Source: Rotaria sordida (lineage: Eukaryota > Rotifera > Eurotatoria > Philodinida > Philodinidae). Taken from it: a stretch of 64,000 nt of DNA. The stretch covers positions 186,001 through 250,000 of the forward strand of contig CAJNOL010000069.1 in NCBI GenBank assembly GCA_905250125.1. Reading direction: 5' to 3'. Shown here piece by piece: positions 48,976 through 62,439 of this stretch. The translations under genes were made by a program, and so were the position numbers. Each line of letters opens with the position of its first letter. The first letter of the stretch is position 1. The notes under the pieces were generated by a model. It made no database searches, was not told the origin of the DNA, and saw nothing but the letters and a program-made list of their open reading frames with translations.

Positions 48976-50628
48976 ATAAATATTTTCATGCACCGTATAA
49001 TCTTTCGTGAATCATTTTTAGGCAAATATTTTCTTTTTTCTTAATGTTAACTGTGATAATCTGACTTTTTTTTGGTTTTCTGATAGAGTCTCTTGCTCTT
49101 TTATCTATTACATCTTTCTTTCTTTTTTTTTTCTCATTCCCGGTTCTGAAATCTCTGTATGTGCGCATATAACAGCATGAAGAATCATCACTCTCTTGTC
49201 TTATATATATATATATTTCTTCTTGTATGTGACTTAACAATTGGTAAAATAAAAAACACACAGATTTATGTCATCATGATCACTGAAATATATATGTATA
49301 CATTTTGTTAAAGAACGAATAATGCTCGTCATTACAACTTGCTTAACCCTCGACTGAATATTCAACTGTTTCTGTATAATTTATTGTTTTGCAAGTCCAA
49401 TCGAGACTAATATCAAATGTATCCATGCAGTTGAGTGCATTGTTCTCATCAAATTTACCACCTTGTACGAATCCATAGGTTGGTTTGAAATCGATGCGAT
49501 CTAATCTATGAATCCATGAATCTAATACCTAAGGAATGTTCTATCTTTACCCATCCATCCGACTATGCGTCAGATGTGCATTATAACTCACTGAGTGAAA
49601 AACACCAGACTGGTGGCATCTCGGATTCAAACCACAATTATATGGTATAAGTACTTTCAATGATAATCTTACTTATTCATGTGTTCATTTATACGCAGAG
49701 TTCATTTGTCTGAAATCAAACTCATCAATCTGCTATTCAACATCCACGATGAATCTTATCGCATCGTTCTGCTTGATTGTATGGAGTCGACAAAGATTTG
49801 AAGCAGAATAAAAAGCTTGTTTCATCATGTGAAATCAAGCTCATTCAAAAGACGCTTGTTTGTAGTAATACTTATTGTGCATTCTACTAGCCATGTGTTG
49901 CTCTTCGGCGAAACATGCTTCGTCGAAAGTACTTTTTGGCCACGGAGGGCGTTCCAAAGGTGAGGGTGAGGGCAAAATGAGTTGATTTCTTCATGCTGAA
50001 AAAGTCTATATAAGAATTAAAGGGCTCGCAACAGCCTAAAGCGTCCTACAAGTCTTTCAAGAAAATGCTTTTCGGCGAAGAGGGTTACAACCGTCTAGGC
50101 AAAATTTGGAATTTTTGACTGGAGAGGAAGCCTTAACACATCAATATCCTTCCAAATAAAAATATCTTAGTTCAAGGAATTTTTTTTGTAAATTCGATAA
50201 ATATTTTGATTCGAGCATTTTTTTCTCTGGAAAAGCACTTACTTGTATATTTATTAGTTTTATAATATGGTGGAAAATTTATTTCAGTAATATATGACTC
50301 GATTAAGTAGTTATAAAATATGGAAATAAAACTTTGAGTAATTTTTCAAGTAAGACTCCATGACAATTCTATCTCTCGCCATTGGATTGCCTAGATTTTA
50401 TGTACAAACCTTCAGTTAAAGTCATGTGCGTTTCAAATTTGTTATCATTTAATTTTATTAGGTATTGTTTGGCGATATCTGGAAAATAGTTCATGTTCGT
50501 TTAGTCTTTGGTTTGCTACATGCAAATGAAACAAAGCACAAGCATGACTAAACAGTTTTCTTATAACACAATTGAGCGCAAAAAAAAGACCAAAATGACA
50601 AATAGCAGGCACTTTATTGTTATTTTTT
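48976..50628. other. 1.65-kb intergenic region between the ends of cullin-5 and AGTPBP1
   Basis: Convergent 3' ends. Sequence from about 49340 to 50110 has higher complexity and GC than its flanks, with short inverted words such as TTCGGCGAA repeated near 49916 and 50071, but no protein domain or complete mobile element. A B-box-like word near 49620 on the minus strand lacks a supporting tRNA fold. Confidence 0.5.
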
Positions 50629-53600
50629 TTATTGAACACCTCCATCCGTTGACAATAATGAACTACTCGATGACGATGATGACGAGGAAGAATCTGTTGA
50701 AGAACTACGCCTTTTTTCTTCACCATTAGACGTACTAATAAAAAGAAAACAAGAAAAAAAAATCAAACATATTTATATGAATAAATTTATAATATCTAAC
50801 CATTTTTCTTGTAGATAATTTTCATTTGTAACAAATAACTCTTCAATTGGAATAACACTTTCTGCTGTTTTTAATTCTTGATCAACAAGTTTAATTAAAA
50901 CTCTACAAAAATCATGACCAATCATTTGTAATATTGACATTTGTACTTGTAAACCCTAAAATCATATTTTTGTTTTTGATTTAATTTTTGGAAAAAATAA
51001 AAAGTCGTTTTCATTAAAATACAAACTTTATATAATCCAATATCAAAACCACTATATGTTGCTTCCATTGTATAAGCAAAATCAATTTTAAATTCATCCC
51101 AAACAACAATACGAGCACAGCCTTCTTTTTGTTTTCGCATTGTAAATAAACAACTTTGTAATGCAAAACCTTGTATATCCGTAAATAGTTTTGGAAAATA
51201 TTTTGTCATCGTTGAACGTCCATAAGCTGGACCAAGAAAATGAACACGAGGATCATTACCATAGAAGAAAAAATTTTTCTGTCGTGAATGTCCATGAAAA
51301 TCACAAAAAAGCTAAAAAAGAAAATGAACATTTAAAACAAAATAAATAAGTTGAATTAAGTTTTTTTAATATTATACTGTTATTGGTCGAGAACAGCACA
51401 TAGATAAATAGGCTATTAAACCCTTAGTATGATAAATTGTTGGGAATAGTATAGAATTAGGAGATGACCATTGACGATTGAGATCTTTGGTAGCTAATGA
51501 ACAACGTTGACTAAAACAAACGAAATGAAATTTTTGTTTTTTGTTAAAGTAAACAAAATTAACAAAAGAACCAAACTACAAGTTACATTATCATATTGAC
51601 AATTGACATAGTTAGATTTTAATGAAACTACAACAATTTTAAAAGAGTCTATGAATTTGTTCCTCAAGTTATTATTAGTAAATACTTTGCTGTGGGTTAA
51701 CATTACAGCAAAATATGATCACAGTTCCAACATACAAAAAACCGTGATCTATAAACAAGAAGTTATTAAAATTATTCAAAATCTTCGATAGCATAGAAAA
51801 CATTCTAACTGTACTAGAAGAAGATTATTATTCTGAAGGATCTATTTCTGTTTTTTTTTGTCGTTCTCATTCATCATATTTGATACTGAGATTTATAGTA
51901 AAATTATTAATAAAAAAAACTCGTAGAAAATATTAACACTTTCACATTGGATTGATGTTTTTTTTTTTATACAATTGACACAATTTATCAAAACTCACCA
52001 TCCATTAATAACACCATCTGGATTAAGCATTGGAATGATCTAAATATGCAAACATTTATTTCTATTATACATATTTATTAATAAAATTTTACTTTAAAAA
52101 TAAATCGATCTCGTAAAATTCGTGCTGTTGGTTCATCACTTAATAAATAATCAATAATTCCTTTCATAATCCATGATGCATTTGATTCACCTGGATGAAC
52201 ACGTGCTGTTAATATAACATATGATCTTTCATCTTAAATTATAAAATTGATATATAAATATGATTTTTATTCTACGAAATTTTCAATTAATTATTTACGT
52301 AATGGAATTGTTTGTTTTTCATTTCGATATAAATCATTTTGATTATAAAAACTAGTTATTGTTAATAAAGGACAATCATTTCCAGATAATGTTTTACAAA
52401 GTACTTGTTGACGAAAATAAATACTTGTTCGATCATATGTATTTGACCAATTAATTAAATCCGTCTAAGTTTTAATCAAAAACAAAAACAAAAACTTTAA
52501 AACTTATTCAGTTGATTGATTTACCCTTAATGTTGTATATGTATATGGATAATGATAAGCTATATAACAAATATCATTAGCATATGTAAATCGTATATTA
52601 AATGTTAATGTATAATAGATTTTCTTCTTTTTACCATATGTATTTTTATAATAAGAAATTTTTTCACCTGTCCGACGCCAATATGGTTTACCATTAAGTG
52701 CATCACAAACACTAAACATAACTGGTTGCATACCAACATTAAATTGACTATTGATTTTTTCAAAATTAATTATATTAAAACGATATGTTATATCATTACG
52801 CATATTTGATACTTCAAAATAGAACCATTGATGATAACGAAATGTATTTATATCAGGTCGAAGGATAAGATCGTATTCCTCTTCGGTAATCTATTATGAA
52901 GAAATAAATAAGAGAACAAAAAAAAATTTGAAGAAAAGCAGTTCTTTTATTTTTATTTTTACTTGAATTGCTTTTCTTAAATTGCTACATTCAAATCGAG
53001 AATCAAATAGAAGATGATCTGTATTTGATCGCCTGTGACATCTGCAAAAAAAATTTATTAATAGTACTGACGAGAAAATCTCTCAAAGTGATAAAAAATA
53101 GCGTTTGGAACGAGACTTGTATCATTAAATGAAGTTTACTGGGACTAAGCTAAATCTATAATAGTAAGTTTCGCCATATTGCTTTCTTCTCGATTGATGA
53201 ACACTTTACTAAGTTTCTGTCCTACCATATCATAAAAAGTTCTTATGATATTTATCATGCATTGATGTTTTCTTTCTGAGATGACAGATTCTTAGTCAAT
53301 GCGCATAGTTTAGAAAATATTTGGTTTTCTCGTAAATCTTTTATTTCAAGAACAAAACATTCCATTCGTTCTAGCTAAAACTTTTGGCATATAATAAAGA
53401 TCATGAGACCTCTTTATAGTCAAAATTTCAGATGGCAGTGGCAACATCGGACTTTTTACGATATATTCTACACTAGGTCAAGAACTTATGAGAGAAGCAT
53501 CTCAACTGTTGAAGAGCTTTTGACTTCATCTTTTGATTATGTCATTTCGATTTTCTTTCTACACTTGTAGCTTAACTTAAATATTACATCATTTTTTTTT

Positions 53601-56600
53601 GTTTCCCATACATAAAAGAAAAGTGTTTAAGATCAGATAATTTACTAGTAAATTTTCAGTACTTCTTAAGTAAGTTTAGTCGATATTTGAATTTCAAATA
53701 TCTTAGTGACCATAATCGAGTTTCTTGAATAGTTATGTTTAATATTCGAAAGAGTTAGGCTTACAGACAAACGATCTTTTCAAAAACAATCATAAAAAGT
53801 TTCTTTTTTTTTTGAAAACGCATCTGATCATATCTTGAGAAGAAAAAGTCATGGGCATAAACGCTTTTGTGGTTTTCCTAATCTCATTGAAACCTACTGA
53901 TAGTCAAAACATGAAGTCAAAAGCTCTTAAGCAATTAGAAAACCTCGCTTGTCAGTAAAATGTTCAAAGATTGACAAGAAAGCAATACAGGATATGAACC
54001 ATTATTCTTTTGGTAAATTCTCATGAAGCTTTTACAATGTTATTTTTTGCTGAATAAAAATCAATCACTAAATTTTGATTTTATGGATTTAACAGAATGA
54101 ACTACTAGAAAAAAAGAATAACACGAAAAAAAAAATTCTTTTTATTTTTGATGTATTCCATTTTAGTTAAATAATATTGATTTAGATATATCTATTTTAC
54201 TCAAATTGTTTTAATTATATGATAAACTTTTATTTATATTTCTACCTTTGTTCATCATCATTATCTAATGTAGTTATTGTTGAATGATCAACAATTGCAT
54301 CAAAATCATATATAGTTCGATTATAAATCGATGGTGGATAAAGAATTCGACGAATATCACCAAGTAATGTTGTTCTATAGAAATAGAAAACAACATTCAA
54401 TATGATAAAAAAAAAAGTAATTTCATAGAATCTTACCGATTACTTCGTTCATCAGATTTTTGCATTGGTTCATATCTTGGATAACATAAAGCATTAAAAG
54501 CATCTGGATAGGCAAGTTTTGTAAATCTAAAAAAAAAAGATATTATTCATGGTTTTTTTTTTTAAATTTCTTGAGATCTATTTGTATTTTATACTGATAG
54601 GCACTTCTAGTAGATTTAGCAAGCGTTGAATAAGTTTGAAAATATAAGTCTGATGACATGCGCCAATGAGAAAACTTTGATTGTGTTGTTAATGGTGTCA
54701 ATGATGCTGGTAACATATTTCGAAATAATCTTGATAATAAACTGTCTGTGTGTGGATCAATAATAGTTTGTGCCATCTTCAAACGAAGCTATAAGAAATC
54801 ATATAAAAAAAACCAATATGAAAAGAAAGCTATTATCAGTATACCATATAAATTGGATCAATTGTTTCATCAAAAAATTGTTCATAAGCTCTTGATAAAT
54901 CAATTGAATCACGCTAAAAAGAAGTAAAATGCAAAAAAAAAAGAACATTATCGACATGATCATAAAATACTTACTATTGGTTCTTCACCATTCGGTGCAG
55001 GAATAGAATTCGATAGATTTTCTTTGTTAGAACCTTCATCTTCCTCATCATCATCTTCTTCTTCGTCATCATCATCTGATTTCGAACTATCTATCAAAGA
55101 AAACAAAATCAAAAAAAAAATTGTTTCATTCTCATAAATGATTGAATACGAGATAGAAATTAGCAATTCGAAACGCACATAAAGTTATATAGTATATTTC
55201 ACGTATTTATCTTTTCGAATTATTAAGATTTTCCCAAAATGAAATTAACTGATCTTATATAAGTCTCAAGATAATTTGACTCAATCAAAACAAGAGAAAA
55301 CAAGAATGCATAATGTGATATTCGAAACAGAGAGTATCGCAGGGCATATAAACTTAGGTTGATCATAGAGTGAGTTGGTAATCTAACGAAAAAATTTATC
55401 TTTTGTTATGTCCTTTCAAAAGAATATTATCCATGTATAAAAATCAGATTATAATCGAGTAAAAATAGTGTCATTTTAATTTATTCATGATGAAGAACTA
55501 ATCATTTTTTAGTCTAATATCTTGTCTCTTTTTTAGTCTAATATCTTATCTCTTTTTTAGCCTTGCCTTGATGACAGTCTGTAATTCGGAGATAAATTAT
55601 AATTCTTACCTTCATCATCAAGTTCTTCATCTTCAACAAGACGAATACCAGTTTCTTCTACATCATCAAGACCATTAGTATCTAACCCTGACACTTGCCG
55701 ATATTTATTTCCATTTGTATTCGATTTTTTTTTTGATAATGTTTTTTGTTCAACTTTTTTCTTATCTAATTTTGTTCCTTTCGAAGATTTTGGTCGACAT
55801 GTTGTCGTTGTTGTAGATTTTGATGCTGATGATGCTCTTGTTGTTGATGAACCCATTGATGATTTTGGTCGAATACGTTGTTCACTATTAGAATTTCGTT
55901 CATTTGATGGTACAGCTGATTTACATTTTTCACGCATATCATCAAGATCTTTTATTATTTGAGGATCTAAACAATTTTATTTCAAAATTATAAATTGAAA
56001 AAAAAAAAAGAAAATCTATTCATACCAGCACTCAGTAATTCATTCGAAACAATATAATCATAACCTTGTGGTAAAACATATCTTACTGGACTAAATATTG
56101 TATCAATTGGTAATTGTTGTTTTGGACAACAATGAAGCATAACTTGACAAGAAAGATCAAGAAATGTACAAAAATTATCATTTGGTAAAACATTCATTGC
56201 TAACTCATATAATAAATAAAAACCATTAGCTTCCAAAAATTGAACACGACCAGCTTCTGAATATTATTTTTTTAAAAATGATTATCGTAGAAAAATTAAA
56301 AAAAAACAAAAGATCTTATTCAAATTTAACATACTTGATTTAACTAAATTTAAGAGCACTTTAAGAAGGCCTTCTTTTATTTTAATTGTTCGTAAACGAT
56401 TTTGTCCTTGGGATTTATCCATGAGAAAAACTACAGCTAATATATCACGAACAATTGTTGTTGATGTTGCACGTGCAGCTAATTTTTCTTTAAAAAAAAA
56501 AAAGAAAACAAATAAAATATAACTTTTGTTTTTTTGAATTGTTTATTTACATTTAAACTTACTAGTTTGAGTAAGATGTCGAACAACAGTAATAGATAAT

Positions 56601-58615
56601 TTTTGTAATTTAGCATGCCGTCGATCAAGTGTTAATGCTAGACGAAGTAAAGGTTGTAAACCAGATGCTCGACATATCGAAGAAGCAGTTATTGCTATTC
56701 AAATGAAGTGTTTAATCAATTACTTTTTTTTTTATTTCTGATTAAAAGAAAAATTTACCGTTTTTTGCATAGATTTTTAGCAAAGTTAAAAGAACCGGAC
56801 AAATTTTTGCATTATAACTATATATACGTAATAATCCAATTGTACATGATATTGTTTTAAATAGACGAGCTTTTAAAGCAAGACGTTTATCTATTAAGAA
56901 TAGATTAAAAGAAATGATTTTGATCAAGAATTTACAAACCATGACGACCAATAATTGCTAAAATTTGATGAATTTGAAGTGAAACATCTTGACCCAAACC
57001 ACGATCTTCGGATACAGTGCGAAGAGTGTTTAATAAAAAACTACATATATCATTTTTTATTAAAGCTTTTACCATTGGTCGAGATGATTCTGTCAAAACA
57101 AACAAAACAAAAACATTATCATCAATTTCTACAGTAACAACAAACTGAATTATCAATCTTAGTTCTAGTGTATATTGACTGACAATAATCGTATCAGTCA
57201 CAATAGATATGAATAATGTATGTATCCTTGACAGGTTTTTGTTTACTAAATGATTAGAGTACTTCTAGTACATATGTATATATATATTTATTCTTATCTT
57301 TATCGTATTTCTTGTTAACTAATGGAACAATCATCTGTAGCATATAGTGTTATCTATTCTTAAAGTTTTAATAAATTCTTGATTAAGACAAAGTATTGAA
57401 CGACAGAAATTTTTCATTCGAAATATATTTCAAGAATAATCTTTTATTTTTATTTTTTGAAATTTTTTCAATATGAAAATTTTTCTAGTTTAAAATCGAT
57501 TGATTCATTAAAATCAAAGAAAAAGTTTGTTTATCATAAAAATATTTTCTTTTTACTTAGTAAATGTTAATACAAAATAGGAAATAATATGACGAACGCT
57601 ATTTGACTGTGAATCGACTAGTTTCCGGTTATTTGTTATACCAAAACAAACAAAAAAGAATTCCAATGTTTGAGCTCTTGATGTAATCAAGATCATTTAT
57701 TAATGTCAACGTTAATGCCTTTATCTTTCTTTCTGTATATTGCTAAAAATGTAGAATATTTTGATTGAATATTTATCCACCATACATACTCTTATCACAA
57801 TCAAGTATTTCTCGTATGATATTAAGTATTTGACTAAGAAATTCAAAATCATCTGGACCATTAGACGTTGAAAGTAAAAGATCAACAATAATATTAGTAT
57901 ATTTTTCGATTACATCTGCAGTTGGTTTTTCTTAAAATAATCAAAAAAGCATAATTTATGTTAATATTTTTTGTTTTTTATAAATAAAAATTACCTGCAT
58001 AAAAATATTGATTAATTTTTCGAACAGCATAACGAATATCTTCTTTATTATCCGATGTTGATGTTTTATCACGTGCTAATACTTGACCAATACGTGTAAA
58101 CCATGAATCAATTCTATTGAAATAAAAAATAAACATATATGTGCTTATTTTAGTTGTATATTTTTGTTTGTTATATATTATTAATGATAAAATCATGCGA
58201 ACGTTAACCTATGTTTTTATTTCTATTAATATTTTACAAATAACATCTGCATTTTATTTACTCGATATATTACGTCGAGCTATAGAAATATTACTAATGA
58301 ATCAAACACAATCATCAACAATTCAATATAATTTTAAAATGAAACCAATCTCTCTCGAAAAAAAAAACTATTTTTCTAACGATTTTGATTTTTCATATAA
58401 AAGATATTTAAGATCAATTGATTGATGAGTTATATCATTGTTGTTATTCATGAACAACAAAATCTTTTCGAAAATGAATTCATATATTATTTTGAAAATT
58501 TACTTATTTAATTGTTTTATTACAGACATATTTTAAATACTTTGATATGAGTAATGTAACCAACAAAATAAAAAAACTAAAACTAAACCAATATAACTTA
58601 CTTGATAAGAGGCAT
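50629..58615 (-). CDS. AGTPBP1: Cytosolic carboxypeptidase 1, tubulin deglutamylase
   Basis: Twenty-three exons, from 58615-58602 and 58113-57995 through 53041-52963, 52890-52525, 52464-52299, 52232-52093, 52039-51999, 51510-51378, 51311-51027 and 50955-50801 to 50734-50629, join in one frame to about 1165 aa (human 1226). The N-terminal half is an armadillo-like helical region; an acidic linker ([15 protein letters not shown]) follows. The CCP-specific N-domain ([30 protein letters not shown]) precedes an M14 carboxypeptidase domain: zinc ligands His892 and Glu895 in RVHPGES and His990 in CDFHGHS, substrate Arg in KDLNRQW, and catalytic Glu near 1067 in YTMEATYSG. The tail is a poly-Ser stretch. 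It shortens polyglutamate chains on tubulin. The start (MPLIK) is the only in-frame ATG in its exon; an upstream exon beginning about 58705 is possible. Intron 14 holds an inverted repeat. Confidence 0.93.
53170..53990. repeat. Imperfect inverted repeat in AGTPBP1 intron 14
   Basis: Two blocks match in inverted orientation: 53177-53210 (ATTGCTTTCTTCTCGATTGA...) against 53955-53988, and AAGAGCTTTTGACTTCAT at 53512-53529 against its exact reverse complement at 53911-53928, which extends a further 13 bases. The spacing between blocks differs by about 275 bases between arms, so one arm has an insertion or the other a deletion. It resembles a decayed foldback element; no coding frame is present. 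Confidence 0.5.
58195..58425 (+). CDS. Possible small secreted peptide, antisense in AGTPBP1 intron 1
   Basis: From the ATG at 58195 a 76-codon frame begins [20 protein letters not shown], which looks like a signal peptide cleavable after TSA. An amphipathic segment ([16 protein letters not shown]), dibasic sites (RR, KK, KR) and a C-terminal polar part follow. The frame sits wholly within intron 1 (58114-58601) of the opposite-strand AGTPBP1 gene. It could be a peptide precursor, the exon of a larger gene, or chance: the window has many AT-rich frames of this length. No family is recognised, and an upstream in-frame ATG at 58141 would spoil the signal-peptide boundary. Confidence 0.3.
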   Translation: MRTLTYVFISINILQITSAFYLLDILRRAIEILLMNQTQSSTIQYNFKMKPISLEKKNYFSNDFDFSYKRYLRSID

Positions 58616-59880
58616 TAAGAATGCTTCGAAAATGATGACAGTAATTCGTAGACAAACAGATCGTTGATATTCATAAAAAGAGACAGATAATATAACGTTA
58701 GATATACTACGACAACGGGGTGAGAGTAATAATCATAATAATCTACATAGCAAATCTAGAAGATAAATAATCAAGAGCTTACATTACGCTAACAACAACA
58801 ATATGGTATGGTACAAAAAATGACGCCAAACATTGACAAAGAATGATACTTGCTTTTTTCTTTCCAGGCGTCAATAAGATTAAGAGACCTTAAGACAAAG
58901 TCTGAGTACCAGTAGTAGAATAGCATTATGCATTTGTCTTCCTTTCTAAACACATGCTAATGAATAATGGATAAAAACAAATAGTTTAGATTCTTTTTCT
59001 TTTGTACACATCTACAATAGCCTTCATTTTCTTTTTTTTTTTCTTCTTCGTCTAGAATATACAACAACAACAACAAAAGAAAAATCAATATATAGATCAA
59101 ATAACATAATCTCATGAAGTGATTTATATTCAGAGAACATGACTCAACTTTTCTCTATTTTTTTTCTTGGTTTTTTCATTACAAAAAAAAATTATGTCAT
59201 AAAACATGTATTCAGTAAAAGTAAATATCGTTTGTTCATAAACATTATTCAAACAATATCGAAAAAAAAAGTGTAAATTAATTGAAAAAGAAAAAAACCT
59301 CGAACAAAGTTTGTTTTTTTTTGAAAATCTCCAAAAACACATCAAACAATGTCTAGCAATAATAATCATACAAAGCTTTTTAAATACGCACATAAATGAT
59401 TTCTAGAATTTTTTATGCCTTTATGTTTATATCAGATAAAACTAACTAATAGAAAGTATCCAAGTCTATATTATCTTATCTATGACTGTTAATTATGTGA
59501 TGATAACAAAAAAAAAGACGAAAAAAATAATTTTTAATTCATTACAAACAAAAATAAAAAAGTCCATTTTTCAAATTTCACTAAAAAAAATAAACAAAAC
59601 ACAACAAGTTCATTTAACTAGAAATTACTGCAAATAATATTATTGAAAAATCATTTTCGTCGTCAAGTAAACCCTCTTGTTCCCTAGCAGATCGAACTCT
59701 ATCATATTTACTTCAAAGCATTTGATTGGTTTTACTATATTACCAATGAATAAATCTATTTCAGCTGACATAAACTTTCTTTTTCTTGTTTTTATTGACA
59801 GACGAAGAACATTTTTAGTTGTCTACATTTACATCTCATTCACTACTTGTCAGATAAATATATAAAAACAAAAACTACAG
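58616..59880. other. Intergenic region between divergent AGTPBP1 and AdipoR-like genes
   Basis: No gene is supported. It must contain both 5' leaders and promoters. The minus frame 59130-59393 and plus frame 59677-59865 are low-complexity. An open stretch with a good pyrimidine-rich acceptor (ending about 58706) could be a longer first coding exon of AGTPBP1. Confidence 0.5.
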
Positions 59881-61873
59881 ATGCCAATACCGATCGAAAA
59901 AATTCAAGTAGTTGAAGATGAAATTGTACGGGAAAATGAAAGTGACAATGAAAATGGTATTAATCATCGTGATATTCGTCATACAACAGCAATGACACCC
60001 CCAAATCAAGATTTTTCTTTTTTAAAAAATCCTTCACAAATAAAACGTTCTGTTCATTATGATATTGAACAACTGGATAAGTATGAATGTCAACCATTAA
60101 GAACACTACATGAAAACGAACAAACACTTGATAATGTTCTACGTCGACGATATATTGCACATTGGGGTTTACCAGGTTAGTTGATACTTTATTAGAATAT
60201 GTAAATTCAAAGTTTAATATAAAGGTTATACATTAAAAATAATATCTCAAGGACATATTTTCAAAAAAAAAAAAGATGAATGTCATGATCTTTTCTTTGT
60301 TTATTGATGTTTAATGCCAAAAAAATTTGACACATTAGTTATGTACTAAGAAAATATCTTTTTTGTTTTTAAAGAATAGCATTGACGTCATTGAAATATT
60401 TAATTAGAAATAATGTATTTAAATTATCTAAAATTCTTTTTATTTTTCTTTTTCTTTTTGTTTGTTTTTCTTTTATTAATATAGAATGGCTTGGTGATAA
60501 TCATTTTCTCTTACAAAAACATCGTCCACCAGCTAATTCTGTTCGGGAATGTCTTATATCTGTAGCATCAATACATAGCGAAACAGTTAATATTTGGACA
60601 CATTTAATAGGTGCATTATGTGTTGCTGTTACATTTATACTTTTTCTTATTGATAATCATCGACAAATGGATTTAAGTGATTATATATCATTTAGTGTTT
60701 TTTTTATATCAGCTATATTATGTTTAACATTTTCTACTTTACTTCATATATTTATTAATTATTCAGCACGTGTAATGGTTATTGTTTCTAAACTTGATTA
60801 TATGGGTAAGAAACAAAGAATTTTAGGAGTACAAAAATAAAATTCATTTGTATTACGTCAAGTATTCTTTATAAATATTTAATAAATGATATATCTTTTA
60901 TTTCTAGTCATATTATTACAATTATACTACTTTTATTTGAGCAAATATTAAAAATAATATTAAAAAAGATTGATTATACAAATTTCTAAAGAATCAAAAA
61001 AAGAAAAAGTTGTTGTCATTCATCTAAGAATAGAATCTTTAAATATTTATTCAATGTTTTGAAAGACAACAGAAAACGAATGATTGATTATTCTTAAGAA
61101 ATAAAATCAGTTTTTTTTATATTGTATATTCTTTATATAAAAATTTCTTTTTTTATATAATAAATTAATTATTAAAAGTTTAATAATATTTAATTATTTT
61201 CTTTAGGCATTAGTATTTTAATATTTGGTTCAATGATTCCAGTAATTCATTATTTATTTTATTGTCATTTGAAACTTAAAATAATATATATTGGTGTTCT
61301 TCTTGCACTTTCTATTGCTTCAATAATTGGTACAAGTAGTGCGGCATGTGCAAGACCACGATGTCGTCCATTTAAAGCTCTTTTATTTATTGCTTTAGGT
61401 CTTTATGGTATGAAGAAATTAAATTTCTTTGTTTTTTATTATTATTATTGTTGCCTTTCTATTTAGGTGCCGCTCCTGCAGCTCATGGATGTATTCTTCA
61501 CGGTTTTCCACGTATGTTTCAAATGGGATTTTTATATCTTTGTATTATGGCTGTAACCTATATTGCTGGTGGTGTTATTTATGCTGTTCGAGTACCAGAA
61601 CGGTTTTTTCCGGGTAATTAATTATAAAAAGAATATATATATATATATATATACTAATCAAACATTTTGTTTTTACTTATTAAAGGTCGTTTTGATATTG
61701 TTGGGCAGAGTCATCAAATTTTACATATTGCAGTTATTACTGCTGTTTATTTACATTTTTATTCAATTTGTTGTTTATTTCATACTGTTGTTCAAACTGA
61801 ACAATGTATTATGCCAATAACATTAAAACTTGGTGTAACTGATTTATCTATTTCGTCTACTTCAGTGGAATAA
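59881..61873 (+). CDS. Adiponectin receptor-like PAQR seven-helix protein
   Basis: Five exons (59881-60175, 60485-60805, 61207-61407, 61467-61613, 61686-61873), all joined at phase 1, encode 383 aa (human AdipoR1 is 375). A polar cytoplasmic N-terminus of about 98 residues is followed by EWLGDNHFLLQKHRPPA and SIHSETVNIWTHL, hallmarks of the class I PAQR family, and then seven helices. The zinc-site residues are kept: His in FSTLLHIF (helix 2), Asp in SKLDYMG region, and the paired His of SHQILH (helix 7), with the ERFFPGRFDI loop. Family members are intramembrane hydrolases acting on ceramide-type lipids and controlling lipid and energy metabolism. Whether it is AdipoR1- or AdipoR2-like cannot be told. 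The stop codon lies inside an AATAAA sequence. Confidence 0.95.
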
Positions 61874-62037
61874 ATTTATTTGTATAGGGGAAAAAGAAAA
61901 TTACAAAATATTCGTGATTCTGTTCTATTGTGTAGTTTTGATGTCTTTCAATCTCTTCTTTTTATTTTTTCGACGTCTGAGTCATTTTATTTGTTTGTTT
62001 ATTCGCTTTTTTTTTTGAATATGATGACTTCATTATA

Positions 62038-62439
62038 TTAAATTTTGATAAGATCATTGCTTAATAAAGTATCACCAACGACTGCCATATATGGTTTAAT
62101 TGTATATTTTGTTACAATACCATTCGTAACATAAGGATCTTGTTGTGCAATTTGTTCTATATCATCTATTGATAAATTACGTAAAATAATTAAACCTCCT
62201 GCTGGTGGATTATCAAAAGCACCACCTAAAACAACATTTCCTTTTTCAACTTGTTTACCCATATGAGCTAAATGAGCTTCACGATATGGTTTTCGTTTTT
62301 CAATTACATTGGCTACATAATCATATTGTAATAAATAAAGTTTTGGTTTTATTGTTCCAGTTGATGATGTTGATGCCATTCTCAATCTACAAATATAATT
62401 GTTACCAATGATACGTCGAGGAATTAAAGATGTCCACAT
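62038..62439 (-). CDS. YCII-domain protein with putative mitochondrial presequence
   Basis: An intronless 133-aa frame. The first 20 residues are basic and amphipathic (MWTSLIPRRIIGNNYICRLR), suggesting mitochondrial import; Met21 would be an alternative cytosolic start. The rest is a YciI-like ferredoxin-fold domain: YLLQYDYVANVIEKRKPYR, EAHLAHM with the conserved His, GNVVLGGAFDNPPAGGLII, and DPYVTNGIV with the conserved Asp, then YTIKPYMAVVGD. YciI-family proteins are small dimeric enzymes or enzyme accessory domains of mostly unknown role. The gene is tail-to-tail with the AdipoR-like gene (164 bases apart) and downstream of CSDE1. Bacterial origin is possible for intronless genes of this family in rotifers but not shown. 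Confidence 0.88.
   Translation of the reverse strand: MWTSLIPRRIIGNNYICRLRMASTSSTGTIKPKLYLLQYDYVANVIEKRKPYREAHLAHMGKQVEKGNVVLGGAFDNPPAGGLIILRNLSIDDIEQIAQQDPYVTNGIVTKYTIKPYMAVVGDTLLSNDLIKI

Noticed and set aside
49600-49650. Possible tRNA or tRNA-derived element on the minus strand
   Set aside because: A B-box-like word (GGTTTGAATCC) is present, but the T stem does not pair and no A box at the right distance or acceptor stem was found.
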